Shown here: piece by piece, positions 22,565 to 34,385 of the stretch
How the letters are laid out: the number at the start of each line of letters is the position of its first letter
How positions within the stretch are numbered: the stretch's first letter is position 1
Source: Nyssa sinensis
Lineage: Eukaryota; Streptophyta; Magnoliopsida; Cornales; Nyssaceae
DNA length: 64,000 nt
Reading direction: 5' to 3'
NCBI GenBank assembly: GCA_008638375.1
Contig: CM018052.1
Span: 7,585,506-7,649,505, forward strand
Notes under the pieces: generated by a model
Told to the model about the DNA's origin: nothing
Database searches by the model: none
The model's input: only the letters and a program-made list of their open reading frames with translations
Translations under genes and position numbers: made by a program

Positions 22565-23809
22565 GTCGCCCAAATTATAGAACAGCCTCAGAATTGGATG
22601 ACTCCCATCCTTCAGTACCTAGAACAACGGCTCTTCCCAGAAGACAAGAATAAGGCAAAAAGAGTCCGAGTCAGAGCAGCTCGGTACCTTGTCATGAATG
22701 AGAGGCTATACTGAAGATCTTATTCACAGCCATTGTTAAAATTCCTATCTCCAGAAGAGTCTCAGTACGTCCTGGCAGAAATTCATGAAGGAATATGCGA
22801 AAATCATAATGGGGGCAAAACCATAGCGCACCAAGCTCTAACACAAGGCTATTACTGGCCTAGAATGCTAAGGGAGGCAAAAGAATATGCTCGAAGGTGT
22901 GACAAATGTCAAAGGTTCGCTCTCTACCAACACCAATCCCGCCACGAGCTCATCCCTATCATAAGTCTATGGCCTTTTGCACAATAGGGAATGGACATCA
23001 TAGGCTCATTGCCTAAAGCCTTACCGAATAGGAAATATCTATTAATAGCTATTGACTACTTCTCAAAATGGGCGGAAACAGAGCCACTAACACATATTAC
23101 AGAGAAGGAAGTCAAAAGTTTCACTTTGAAGAATATAGTCTGCCGGTTCGGCATACCTCGCATGATCGTCTTTGACAACGGTACGCAGTTTGCTGGTAAA
23201 ACATTCAAAAAGTTCTACCGAGACCTGCATATCAATCAACACTTCTCCTCACCTGGTCATCCCCAAGCCAATAGGTAAGCAGAGGTCACTAACCGAACAA
23301 TCCTTAATGCTCTTAAAAGGAGATTAGAGGGAGCTAAGGGAAAATGGGTTGAGGAACTCCCTGGAGTACTCTCGGCCTACAGAACAACTAGGAGAACTCC
23401 AACATCAGAAACCCCCTTTTCACTCACCTACGGCACCGAAGCAGTGATCCCTGTTGAGATCGCCATGCCTACCCTAAGGATTGAAGCTTTTAAAAACCAC
23501 AAAAAACTTGGACTTGCTTGAAGAAAGAAGGGAGCAAGCAAGGGTCAGGATGGAAGCATATCAGCACAGGATGGTTAGCCGCTCAAACTAGGGCTTAAAC
23601 CTGCCAGCTTCCAAGTTGGAGACCTCATCCTAAGAAGAGTGTTTCAGAACACCAAGGATCCCAGTATGGGAAAGTTATCACCCAACTGGGAGGGCCCCTA
23701 TAGAGTCACCAAAATAGTAAGACAGACCACTTATTGGTTAGAAAGCATGGATGGGAAACCTGTTCCCCAGCCTTGGAATATAGAATACTTACGGAAGTAT
23801 TACCAATAA
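22565..23809 (+). pseudogene. Integrase of element P
   Basis: The zinc-binding region is well kept (HEGICENHNGG ... RRCDKCQRFA). Catalytic motifs: GMDIIGSLP (Asp, preceded by a stop for Trp at 22986), VFDNGTQFAG (Asp), and HPQANR-stop-AEVTNRT (Glu). The core ends near [20 protein letters not shown]. After a frameshift around 23500 the C-terminal GPY/F motif is visible (NWEGPYRVTK), and the product ends YLRKYYQ with TAA at 23807-23809. No chromodomain is present. Confidence 0.87.
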
Positions 23810-23850
23810 AGAATTTTTTTCTTTGAAAAATTCTATGAAGTATTTCCACC

Positions 23851-24640
23851 TTAATGTACAGACCTCATGTCTGGTCCATCTTAATGTACAGACCTCATGT
23901 CTGGTCCATCTTAATGTACTGATCTCATGTCTGGTCCATCTTAATGTACAGACCTCATGTCTGGTCCATCTTAATGTACAGACCTTATGTTTGGTCCATC
24001 TTAATGTACAGACCTTATGTCTGGTCCATCTTACAGATCTTATGTCTGGTCCATCTTAATGTACAGACCTCGTGTCTGGTCCATCTTAATGTACAGATCT
24101 CGTGTCTGGTCTATCTTAATGTACAGACCTTATGTCTGGTCCATCTTAACGTACAGACCTTATATCTGGTCCATCTTAATGTACAGACCTCGTGTCTGGT
24201 CCTTCTTATTGTACAGACCTCGTCTCTGGTCCATCTTAATGTACAGACCTCGTGTCTGGTCCATCTTAATATACAGATCTTGTGTCTGGTCTATCTTAAT
24301 GTACAGACCTTATGTCTGGTCCATCTTAACGTACAGACCTTATATCTGGTCCATCTTAATGTACAGACCTCGTGTCTGGTCCTTCTTAATGTACAGACCT
24401 CGTCTCTGGTCCATCTTAATGTACAGACCTTATGTCTATTCCATCTTAATGTACAGACCTTGTGTTTAGTCTATCTTAATGTACAGACCTTGTGTCTAGT
24501 CCATCTTAATGTACAGACCTCGTGTCTGGTCCATCTTAATGTACAGACCTCATGTCTGGTCCATCTTAATGTACAGATCTTATGTCTAGTCCATCTTAAA
24601 GTACAGTCCTTACTTCTGGTTCATCTCGATATTCAGACCT
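23851..24640 (+). repeat. 30-bp minisatellite of element P
   Basis: About 26 units close to TTAATGTACAGACCTCATG + TCTGGTCCATC, one of them shortened to 25 bp (about 24031-24055). Each unit holds an inverted repeat CAGAC...GTCTG. Six units form a 180-bp higher-order repeat: 24061-24240 is almost repeated at 24241-24420. The array follows the integrase stop by about 40 bases and corresponds in place and sequence to the array of element M. Long open frames through it exist only because 30 is divisible by 3. Confidence 0.95.
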
Positions 24641-24802
24641 CTTGAATGATCTACCTCACTAAAATTACTTGGTTAGTTCCCAAGCTAAAGGGAAAAGTCT
24701 TAACTCAGTTGCTCTTCTACATGGCTGTGAACATTCTTTTAGTCAGATACCAATTCTGACTAACCATTATAACTCTGATTGCTTAAAGTTCTTATCAATG
24801 AG
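24641..24802 (+). other. Internal spacer of element P, ending in a TSD
   Basis: Non-coding sequence between the minisatellite and the insertion point of element C. It ends with ATGAG (24798-24802), the left TSD of element C. The spacer resumes at 39860. Confidence 0.7.
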
Positions 24803-27788
24803 TGTCACGCCCCGAATTCCAGCGAACCCGAGGCGCGACTAAACGAACGGAAAGTAAATAAAATATAAAGTAAATAAAGGACAATTAAAGACAATCACAT
24901 ACATTCCATACACTGTTCTGATACATTGCATAGGGTCTGGTCCATTAGTTCACGACATACAAAAATAAGAAATAGCCTTGGGCTTATGCCCTTGTACAAT
25001 ATTAAGTGCGTCCCTCGGGCCAAACATAATCTATAATCAAATCATCTCTACGTCTCGCACAGCTGGAGCATCATCTGAAATGTTTGTCCCATGAATGGGT
25101 CAGCTCAACTGCTGGTACAATATAATGCTAATGAAAGAAACAAAATTAAGGGCGTGGCATGTGCAAGTGTACAGTTATTTCTATATGGCATTCAATACCA
25201 TTATGGCAGTACGTGTACAGTATGCAATATATGAGCAGTATGCGTGACACACCCATGCAACTCTATGCTACCATGTCTCGTCTTACGGTCCTTCCCCGAT
25301 AGCTCGAGTACTAATATATGTCTCGCTTCACGGTCTGGAACCCGTCAGGCATGCGAGTACCTAATGGCCGATTTTGGGTTTTTCACCACAGGATCTGCAC
25401 CCTCATAATGCACAGCACCACGTGCTCAACTCACACCATGTCCAAGGAATCACACTGTGCCAATATGCTCTGATTCATTCATGCCACAATATAATCTCGA
25501 TGATGCATCTCATTCACACATGAAGCATGCTTTCAATCACATATTTCATATTTTCAACAGTTCTCATAGAATATAATCCACACACTATACTAACACATGC
25601 GATATACACATAATCATTATCCACATTATCACCCAACTTACAGCAAGATAGCATGAAGCACATAAGCATGTCAACAATCAAACAAACATGTGAAGCATCA
25701 AGTCAACAGAGCAAGCATTCCTAAATTCTATTTCTTACTTAGCACAATATATCGTACTTGGTGAGTTAGTCTCAACTCAGAAAAATGTACTCGTAAGGTA
25801 GCGGAACTAGTAGTAGAATGCAGAAGGTTAGATCACCTTCTCCTTGCCCTTCCGTGTCCCTAAAATCATAACATATGACTCAGTCCATTTGCTACTTGAA
25901 TTATGCTATTCAACAAATTTTATGTCTTTATTTTATAAGTTTCTATTTTGCTAAATTAAACCCTACTATTGAGTCCGGAACGTCGAAGAAAATAAGTTTA
26001 GGTTTTCGTGGATTCAATTCGGACATCTGGGCTCAAAAGGATAGAATGGTCATTTTATACCTTTACGGGTCTTCTCATTTTGAGACCTCTTTTCACAAAT
26101 CGGACTCCACAGTTGAGTCTGGAATGCTCGAGATAATAAAGTTCCACTATTTGTTTACTTAATTTGGAGTTCGTTTGACTGCGTTTCAATTCAGGGGCAT
26201 TTGGTAATTTTTAATGTTATTACGGGTATTTTATGTTTGGGGACACCGTCTCATAAAAAGGACCTCACCATTGGCCTCAAATGGTCTAGATAGTCAAAAT
26301 ACACTAATGACTTGTCCCATTTGGACTCCGAATTATTTTGAAATATTTAAATAATTAAATTAAATTAATTAAGTAATTTAATTAATATTTTATTCTGGTG
26401 GGGTCAAATCATAATAATTAATAGTTGGGGGGTCATTTGGTAAATTTTGAAAGTTCTGGCTCAAAGTTCAATTTCAAAAAATCCTATTCTAAACAGGGAT
26501 AACCAAACAGTGAATAGTGACAGAACGGGGATAGGATATCCCTATTCTGATTTCAATTCCTATTTCAATTTCTTATGCCCGTAACCAAACGCTCCGAATT
26601 CCAATTTTAATTTAAAACACTTGGCTGACACGTGACAGGGGTGGGTCGGCCTTGGCCCGACCCGAGCCCAGACCCGACTCGAGACCCGAACCCGACCTAG
26701 AACAGTACTTCATCTTCCCCGTTTTTTCGGTAGGGTTCCAGTGAGGTTCCGGCGCCTTTTTCGGCGCTGGCGACATTTTTTCGATGGATTTTCACCGTTT
26801 CAAAAATGCAGTTCTCTTCGTTTTCTCCCAAGGATTCCATATATGGGCTCGGTTTTGGGTTTAGATCATCGGATTTCCACGAATAGAGGGTCAAACCCCT
26901 CGGTCAACTCTCCAGCGACCTTTCTTCTTCATTTTCGTGACTGGTTGGTCACTGTTTGGACTCCCTCTTTAACCCAATGAGTTTCTCCACTCATGAGGAT
27001 CATTTTCCCAACAACCAAACGAGGTTTTAAACACATTTCTCCTAGCCAACCGATTATCGTCCCTACCTATCACCCATTTTTTCTCTCTCATCTCTCACCC
27101 ATTTTAGCCCATTCTTGTTGTGTTGTTTCCCATTTTTCATACCCTACAAGACCTAGGAATTTAAATCAAACAATATGCTACAAAACAGATTGTGTATATA
27201 TGAGATTTCTAGAGAGAGAAAGTAAACGGGTTGAGGTGTTTATCTCAACAATGGTGCCTCCTCTTTGCCTTGCCTCTACTTCTCAGCCTCTATTTCTCCT
27301 TCTTATCTCCTCAACCTTTCTTTCCTTTTTCTTTTCTCTCTAACCGACACCCCATATACATACCTACGGATACACACATATCACCTCATCTCTCTCTCTT
27401 TTTCTCTCTCTCTCTCTCTAACCATGCCCTGAAACCTCTCTGCATATTCCATCAACCACTCTTGCCAACACCACTCTTCATTGAGTGTTTCACACTCAAT
27501 TTCACAGATACACACAACCGTGCACACACCCCACTTGATACACATATACATATATATATATATACATTTACTTGTGCATTACATATATACATATATATAT
27601 ACGCAGCCTTATATATTCTCATATATACATATTTAAGCATATTAAATTAACACACACATGCATACACATGACATATATAATTATACACACACAATTACGC
27701 ATATGTACACTTGTTTACATATAATAATAATAATAATAATAATAACCAACAAAATTCTCATATAAAAAAAAAAATTGAGGTTATTACA
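24803..27788 (-). mobile_element. 3' LTR of element C, 2986 bp
   Basis: On the plus strand it runs from TGTCACGCCCCGAATTCC to GAGGTTATTACA. It is nearly identical along its length to 36805-39859. It contains the recurring regulatory-like module (about 25960-26340), a GC-rich stretch with Arg/Pro-coding potential (26640-26760) that is not conserved as a gene, a CT-rich tract (27380-27420), CA/TA simple repeats and (TAA)n at 27718-27744. Confidence 0.9.
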
Positions 27789-27801
27789 TCCTTCCCTGCT
27801 T
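27789..27801 (-). promoter_or_regulatory. Polypurine tract of element C
   Basis: On the minus strand AAGCAGGGAAGGA lies directly before the 3' LTR start TGTAATAACC, in the position required for plus-strand DNA priming. Confidence 0.75.
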
Positions 27802-28699
27802 AAAGAAATTTCATCCCGAAATTTAAAAATTTAAAATACTTCTTTGACCAAAATTCAGAAAGAGTAATACCAAGGGTCATTGTGACATAGAGACGTGCAG
27901 TCTTACCTATGAACCATTTACCTCTCCCTCAGCCAGGCGATGTGGAATGCATTACTCTCTCCCATTACCCTCTCCCCCCAAAGGAACCTCGTCCACTTGG
28001 GCGGGCGTGCAGCGGTGTGCAGACATGTCCACACTCCCTGCTAGGGTCTAGTGCTGATCCCATCTGTAACGGCCCACTCTACATGTCACAACACGTAATG
28101 AAATTCTCAAAATACGTTGGCTCCTCAATGCCAATTTCTCAAATTCATCCAAACCTCACGATCCACCTCAACAACCCAACATAATAACAAAAATAAAAGA
28201 AAATTCCTCAATGTTTACAAGGACACCTCAAAGTCTGTCACATATTGCTGACTATCTAACTAGTCTCAAACCAAGCCATGAGATTACCTAGTGATTCTTT
28301 CACAATGGCACCACCCGTATATCACCCGTACTACAATGCGATTCAATAACCCAGTTCATAGCATTACTATCATGAAACTTAAAGCAGTGCACCAAGGTTC
28401 AAAAGAACAAACACTAGTCAAATTCTTTACCAATTTAAAACAGGAACACATATCAATCTTTACCCATTTGTATTTAAACACGTATATACATATAAACATG
28501 TTTAAACATTTTCTTATGCCTGCATTAATGACAACCAGTCTGTATATAAAATCATAGTAGCAGCACTATAACAGATACTAAACTAGCATGTATATTCAGA
28601 ATCAATCAAACAACATCCAATAGGTAACACATAACCTATCACATTAGTATTCATGTATTAAAATCCATCTCAAGAATATACAGATGCACGAATAAGCAT
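27802..28699 (-). other. Non-coding internal region of element C
   Basis: Where RT, RNase H and integrase would be expected there is AT-rich sequence with stops in all frames and no domain remnant. It appears to be a replacement or a deep deletion, not decayed pol. Confidence 0.6.
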
Positions 28700-28760
28700 G
28701 GCAAACATGAATGAATAAGATGCACAAAAATCTATTAGTACTCCAGTCCATGAACTAAAA
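28700..28760 (-). pseudogene. Protease stub of element C
   Basis: Minus-strand translation gives VLIDFCASYSFM, which fits the chromovirus protease start (Asp-Thr-Gly-Ala-Ser), with Thr and Gly changed. It follows a VRGIFFVFSSW-like lead-in. A stop comes about 13 codons later and no further protease sequence is present. Confidence 0.4.
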
Positions 28761-30233
28761 ACAAAGAATATACCTCGAACCGTAGGAGGTCCAGAAGTAG
28801 ATGCCTCAGGCGCGGCTACTGCATAAACGCGACCCTGGGTGGTCTGGTTCTACCTACCCCCTTCTCTCTGCCCAGGGACCCTAACACTCTGCACCGAGGG
28901 TGTAGGCTGGAAATGTAACGCTGGGGGTCCATAGTCTAACTGTGGTAGGGCAGAGATGTCTGAGTGGGCTGGTAATGGGACGGCCTCTACGAGTCCTAGG
29001 AAGTCTGCCCCTGAGGATAGTTAGCCCTAACGTGGCCTGGCTGGCGACAAGTGTAGCAAATCGGTGGAGTCCTCCCGGCCTGACTCTGTGCCGGTGGTGG
29101 AAACGACCCCTGACTAGATTCGACTCCCTGTACTAGGCTGGGATCTCTCAGAGGACAATCGGCCCTCTTATGACTGGGCTGTCCACACATGTAACATGAA
29201 AAGGATCTCTATGATCCCTCCCCTCTAGAAGTGGCTGGTAGGACAAGTCCGGGAGGTAGTGACTGGAGGGGTACCGGTGGTGTCTGTGCAGAAGAAGTAC
29301 TAGCTCGGTACCTCTTCTGTGGTCTATAGGTCGAGGCAGGTATACGGGCCTGTGCTGTGGGTGTCTTGCCCTAGGCCCGGGACTCTCTAATCCCCTTGAG
29401 ATCGGCCAGCTCTCTCTCTACTCTGGTGGTCCTAATCACGGCCTCCTCATAAGTCTCTATGATGTGGCCAGCCAGTCTATCCCTAATAAAGGTCTTCAGC
29501 CCCTTGAGAAAATTGTAGACCCTCAACTCCCCATTCCCGATAATATGTGGGGCAAACTTCCCCAAAGCAGTGAATCGAGACTTATACTAGGTCACAGTCA
29601 TATCCCTCTAGTGAAGCGTCTCGAACTCCTCCATGAATCCGACCCTAGCGGCTGCTGGAAAATAGTGGTCATTGAACATGGCCACAAATGCATTCCATCC
29701 CTCACCAAATCTATGCAATCTGTCAGTGGCTACCTCTCACCATTGACTGGCCAGGTCTGTGAACTGAAATGTGGCACATCTGATCCTCAAGTGGGGCTCA
29801 GTAATCCCCTGTGAGTCTAGGATCCGGGTGATCTGTCTCAACCACTCCTCGGCAACTAGTGGGTCCGACTGCCCAGCAAAGGTGGGGGGTCTCATCCTTT
29901 GGAACACCTTCATCACGAAGGTATCGCTGGTCTCACCGCCAGTAGTACGGGCCTCCATCATAGTACGGAGACACTCTTGTAAAAGGGCTGCCATGTCTCT
30001 GGCGCCAACAGTCTGCTCCACCTCTTCCACTGGAGCGGGAGCAGAGACAGGAGTAGGTGCAATAACCTCCTCAGCTGTGCTATGGGCAGGTGCATCAGCT
30101 GGGGCAATAACCTCCTCTACTATGTTAGGAGTAGGGGCAGCAGCTCTGGGTCTGCCGCATCAGGGCTGGTAGTAGTCCTAGGTCTACCCCGTCTGGGTGG
30201 TCCGGCTTTCACAGGAGCTCGTCTTGGTGGCAT
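28761..30233 (-). pseudogene. Gag of element C
   Basis: Starts at the ATG at 30233 (MPPRRAPVKAGPPRRGRPR), with a frameshift soon after. The conserved gag core begins about 29990: ALLQECLRTM, RMRPPTFAGQSDPLVAEEWL, and then, after a stop at TDLASQW, SRFTALGKFAPHII and GLKTFIRDRLAGHI. Two CCHC knuckles follow: CYMCGQPSHKRADC (intact) and CYTCRQPGHVRANY (last Cys changed to Tyr, a G-to-A change). Several stops make it non-functional. It is unrelated in sequence to the gags of M and P. Confidence 0.82.
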
Positions 30234-31332
30234 GTCTACAAGTCCAAGGGGAAAAAAAAATATCCACACCTTTCGTCACATATTGTACATAGGCATTTAG
30301 GCAAATACTAAACATGCACTCATCAACAATTCACATTTTCATAAGTAATGAATATAACGTGTCATAACACACTTGCCAAATCAACACTTGCATAATTAAT
30401 GTCAACCCATTCCTACTCGTGGGTTACACTTAAACAATTAACATAATTTCTAACATAGCCCTTTACCAGGAAGAATTTTATTTAAACAACGCTATATACG
30501 TATTCTCAATTCATACTAGTGTTCAACTGCCCTACGAATACTCAACACCCAATGAATACTATCCAAGAAATAATACACCCCCCCCCAACGAACAGGGTCT
30601 GACACAAGGACATCTTATAATTTTAAAGACAAACACTCTAAGTATCTGTCATCCCATCTACACACAAAAGGCTTTACAAGTCTATTTTTTGTTTCTCAAC
30701 ATTTTAAGGTTTTGACGTGCCTTTTAATTTATGGTTTCTCTACCTCATTAGAATTTTGTTCATTCAAAATTTTAGAATTTTTTTTTTTTTAAATTCTTTC
30801 CTTATTTCTTACTTTTATAGCTAGGTAATAACCCTTCATAGATCACAGCTCCTTTTATTACTGGCTGATGGGGCGACATCCATCAACTGTAACGTAAGAC
30901 CTGAGACCAATCCAGTCTGTATAACTATCATAGTCATAGTACTATAATCCATGAATGTTGGGTACTAACCTAGCGTACATATACATATATATATATATAT
31001 AAGAACACAGCTAACCAGCTAGATAACTAGGTCTACAGTCTATTTCATAAATAACTAGGCATACCGCCTGCCATATAAATAACTAAGTGTACAACCTATA
31101 CCTCAAATAACTAGGCATACGGCTTGTCCCATAAATTATACGGTCATGCATTTCTAATCTCAGCCAACCACTACATTAAACAACACACATGCTCCCTATC
31201 TACCGGGAAATCGAGTATAGTGCATACTCGTGCACACCAATGCAACACGCGCACATAAAACGTACTACCCAACACACCTAACTAAACTAAAAATCTAAAC
31301 TTCTCCCACTGTCCCCTAGGTATTCGAACCTA
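30234..31332 (-). other. 5' leader of element C
   Basis: An AT-rich leader of about 1.1 kb between the primer-binding site and gag. No ORF or structured element was recognised; TA repeats occur near 30984-31000. Confidence 0.6.
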
Positions 31333-31345
31333 GGCTCTGATACCA
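31333..31345 (-). promoter_or_regulatory. Primer-binding site of element C (initiator tRNA-Met)
   Basis: The minus strand reads TGGTATCAGAGCC, the standard plant primer site complementary to the 3' end of initiator tRNA-Met. Three bases (ACG) separated it from the LTR before solo LTR B1 inserted there. Confidence 0.88.
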
Positions 31346-33479
31346 CGTTGTTGTCACATCCCGAACCCCACCCTACGCGGATGTCGAGGACGTGACTGCC
31401 AGTCGGTCGCGACGCGACCAACCAAAGGCAAATTCTGAACTTTTCGACGAATTGCACTCCAACTGTAGGGTCAGATGCAGCGAAATTTAAAACTTTTTCT
31501 TTGTGTCACGGGAATGCAACTCACTTATCCATCATAAGAATATATATCACAAAGCAAGACTAAATCCAGTCAGTCAACAATTCTAATCTCAGAGCATATC
31601 TAAAATTAAGCATATAACAACAGAGCAGATCTAATATCTCTAGAGTACCATTAGTTCCATGAGCCATGTCTATCTAGTATATATCAGTCAAGTCAGTCAT
31701 AACATACCACTCACCGGAATAACCAGGTTCAATCCACAATAAACCAGTCTCTACAATTCAGTGCCGTCAGATCCTTACTTGCGATGCCACTTGGCCTATT
31801 CACGTCATGTCATAGTACCTTCTAATCCAATGGAGGTAATTCCTGAAAAATGTCAGAATAATGGGGTGAGCTTAAATAAGCCCAGTGAGTAACACAGATT
31901 CCCTATCATGGGTTTCAAAACCAATTTTGTGCTTCCAAGGCACATGGATAATTTAGTCATTTCAAAATAACTATTTTTATAAATCCATTTCATAAGCAGT
32001 CTAGTACAATAAAACAGAATCGAACAAACAATACAAACGGATCGGAACATGGCATAACCAATCGGTCAAAACAATAACTATTGCTAATATATCGGTCAAG
32101 ACACAGACTTTTCATTAACGGAACGAATCACAATCGGGACTGAGTGGGAACAATAAGTCAGTCAAGACAGGGGCATATTATCAATGGCTAGAACATAGCG
32201 GAGTTGAACAAGATCAATCAAGACAAGGCATACCAATAACAGGACGGAAACATAACGGAACTAGACCATCTATCAATCAGGCCAGACATGTCATCAACGG
32301 ACGGAATATAACGGAATCGAACGGAAACAATACATCAGTCAAGCAAGGCATATCGCGAACGGATAAAATTATAACGGAACTAAATGGTAACAATACACTA
32401 ATCAAGACACAGGCAATCATGAACAGGACACAACATAACAGAACTGGGTAGAAACAATATAACAATCAAGTCAGGGACACATCACTGTAGGAACTAATCA
32501 TAACTGGACTGAACAATGTTTCAATCAAGACAAACGTATCATCAACGGACAGTACACAACGGAACTGGACCATACATCAATCAAGACAGACAGATCATCA
32601 ACAGACGGAACATAACAGAATCGAACGGAACAATACATCAGTTAAAACAAAGACATATCATTAACGGATAGATCATGACGGAACTGGACCATATATCAAT
32701 CAAGACAGACAGATCATCAACAGACGGAACATGTCAGAACTGGACAGAACATATCAATTGAGGCAGACATATCATTAACGGACAGCACATAACCGAACTG
32801 AACGGAATTCCTAATTCAAAGGATACAAGCACATCATGTGGAATGTGATACAAAGGGCGTACATTAAGTACATACATTTAAACAATATAGCATTCAGACA
32901 GTATACTATACAAAGCGGTACGATACAACAAAATGTTGTTCTTTGCCTATATCACATGGTTTATTTAATCATTTCGGAAATAATGGTTCAATATATCCAT
33001 TTTATCTCAACAGTTCAAAACGGGCAAAACAGTACGGGATGCTAGCACAGGGATCAGGAATATAGTCAATTATTTAAAAAGACTAAAACCATGTCATAAG
33101 TGATATAGTACGAAAAGCATGCATTTAAATAATTGCATTCAAAACAGATCAGTAAATCAAGGGACAGTATCAAAACAGTGTCAGAAGTTACTCACAAACT
33201 TTACGCTTATTTCCTTGCATAAATAATCCGATAACCTCCAGGTACGTCAGGCATCTCCATGTATATCCTGAATAATAATCATCAATCACAGACAGATCAG
33301 AACTCATCCATTCAGGTCTCATTCTTCATCTTAGGTATCTATCGGATTACCTAAGATAGCCTAGTAGCCTATCGCCCTTCCATTGGGTCTCACCCGAGGC
33401 TATTTCATTCTTTAATTAGGCTTAGCAATTATTAGGATTATATCCTAAGTCATTTAGACTTTAATTGTTACCAGTCAGG

Positions 33480-33880
33480 CACTCATTCAACCTTAGGGGC
33501 AAAATGGTAATTTTACCATTCTTGTCCCGGACCCTGTCGTGGTCTTCGGAATAGTCTTTATATCTTAAGTACAAAGTTTTACGTCCTTTGGACTCCAATC
33601 GGTATCAGTTAGGTTCTCATTTTAACTATAGGGGCAAAATGGTAATTTTGCCATTCTTATCCCGGACCCTGTTATGGTCCTCAGAATATCCCATATATCA
33701 TATATATGAAGTTTTAAGTCTTTTAGACTTTAATCGGTATCAGTTGGGTACTTATTTAGTCTTAGGGGCAAAATAGTAATTTTATCATTTTTGCCCTGGA
33801 CCCTATCATGGTCCTCAGAACGTCCCATATATCTCATGTATAAATTTGTAAGTCCCTTGGACTTCATTTGGTATCTGCTT
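33480..33880. repeat. Tandem repeat in LTR B1, about 135-bp unit, three copies
   Basis: The motif GGGGCAAAATGGTAATTTT recurs at about 33496, 33631 and 33765. Each copy is followed by a CCGGACCCTGTYRTGGTC-like stretch and a TTGGACTYCAATCGGTATC-like stretch. Related modules occur once or more in all the giant LTRs here. Confidence 0.85.
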
Positions 33881-34055
33881 TAGATCGTCGGGACACATCG
33901 GTCATTTCTCGTTTTACGCGTTGACTGTCTCGGAATCTTATTTAGCCCTTCAGTGTTCATAATTATCCCTATGATAATTTATCAGATCAGTTTGACCTTT
34001 ATTCGACCTCTACTTTGCACTTACAGTGCTCAGGGGTATTTTGGTCATTTTACGT

Positions 34056-34385
34056 TTCCGTAACTCCTTTTTCGATGCGGTTTGTTCCGAGAGTTTCATA
34101 TTTCAGATATCTACAGTGTCAGAGGTTCCGTATCATTTATTAGTCATTCGGGATTTTCGTGGTTAATTAATTCGAATTCCGTCAGTGTTAAATTGACATT
34201 ATTTCACCTAATTAATTGGTAATTAGGTTCGGGTATTGTACCCTATTCTCGAACATGTTTTAATTGTTTTATCGGTCTATCTTGACCGTCGGGAGATTAG
34301 GGTTAATTCCCTTGATTATTCTCTGAGCCGGTATTAATTAATAATTAATATTTAATTATTAATTATACAGGATCGGGGTGTTACA
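34056..34385. repeat. Inner copy of the B1 LTR terminus
   Basis: Nearly identical to 36474-36802 and ends exactly at the LTR terminal bases (GGGGTGTTACA). Copy B2 lacks this inner segment at the equivalent place (about 53380). Confidence 0.9.

Noticed and set aside
23823..24645. Long repetitive open frames (up to 233 codons) in two frames
   Set aside because: They exist because the tandem unit is 30 bp; the product is a simple repeat with no start context or conservation.
26640..26980. Arg/Pro-rich coding-like stretch in the family C LTRs (also 38660-38960)
   Set aside because: Present in both LTRs only as part of the LTR; no domain, and frames differ between the copies.
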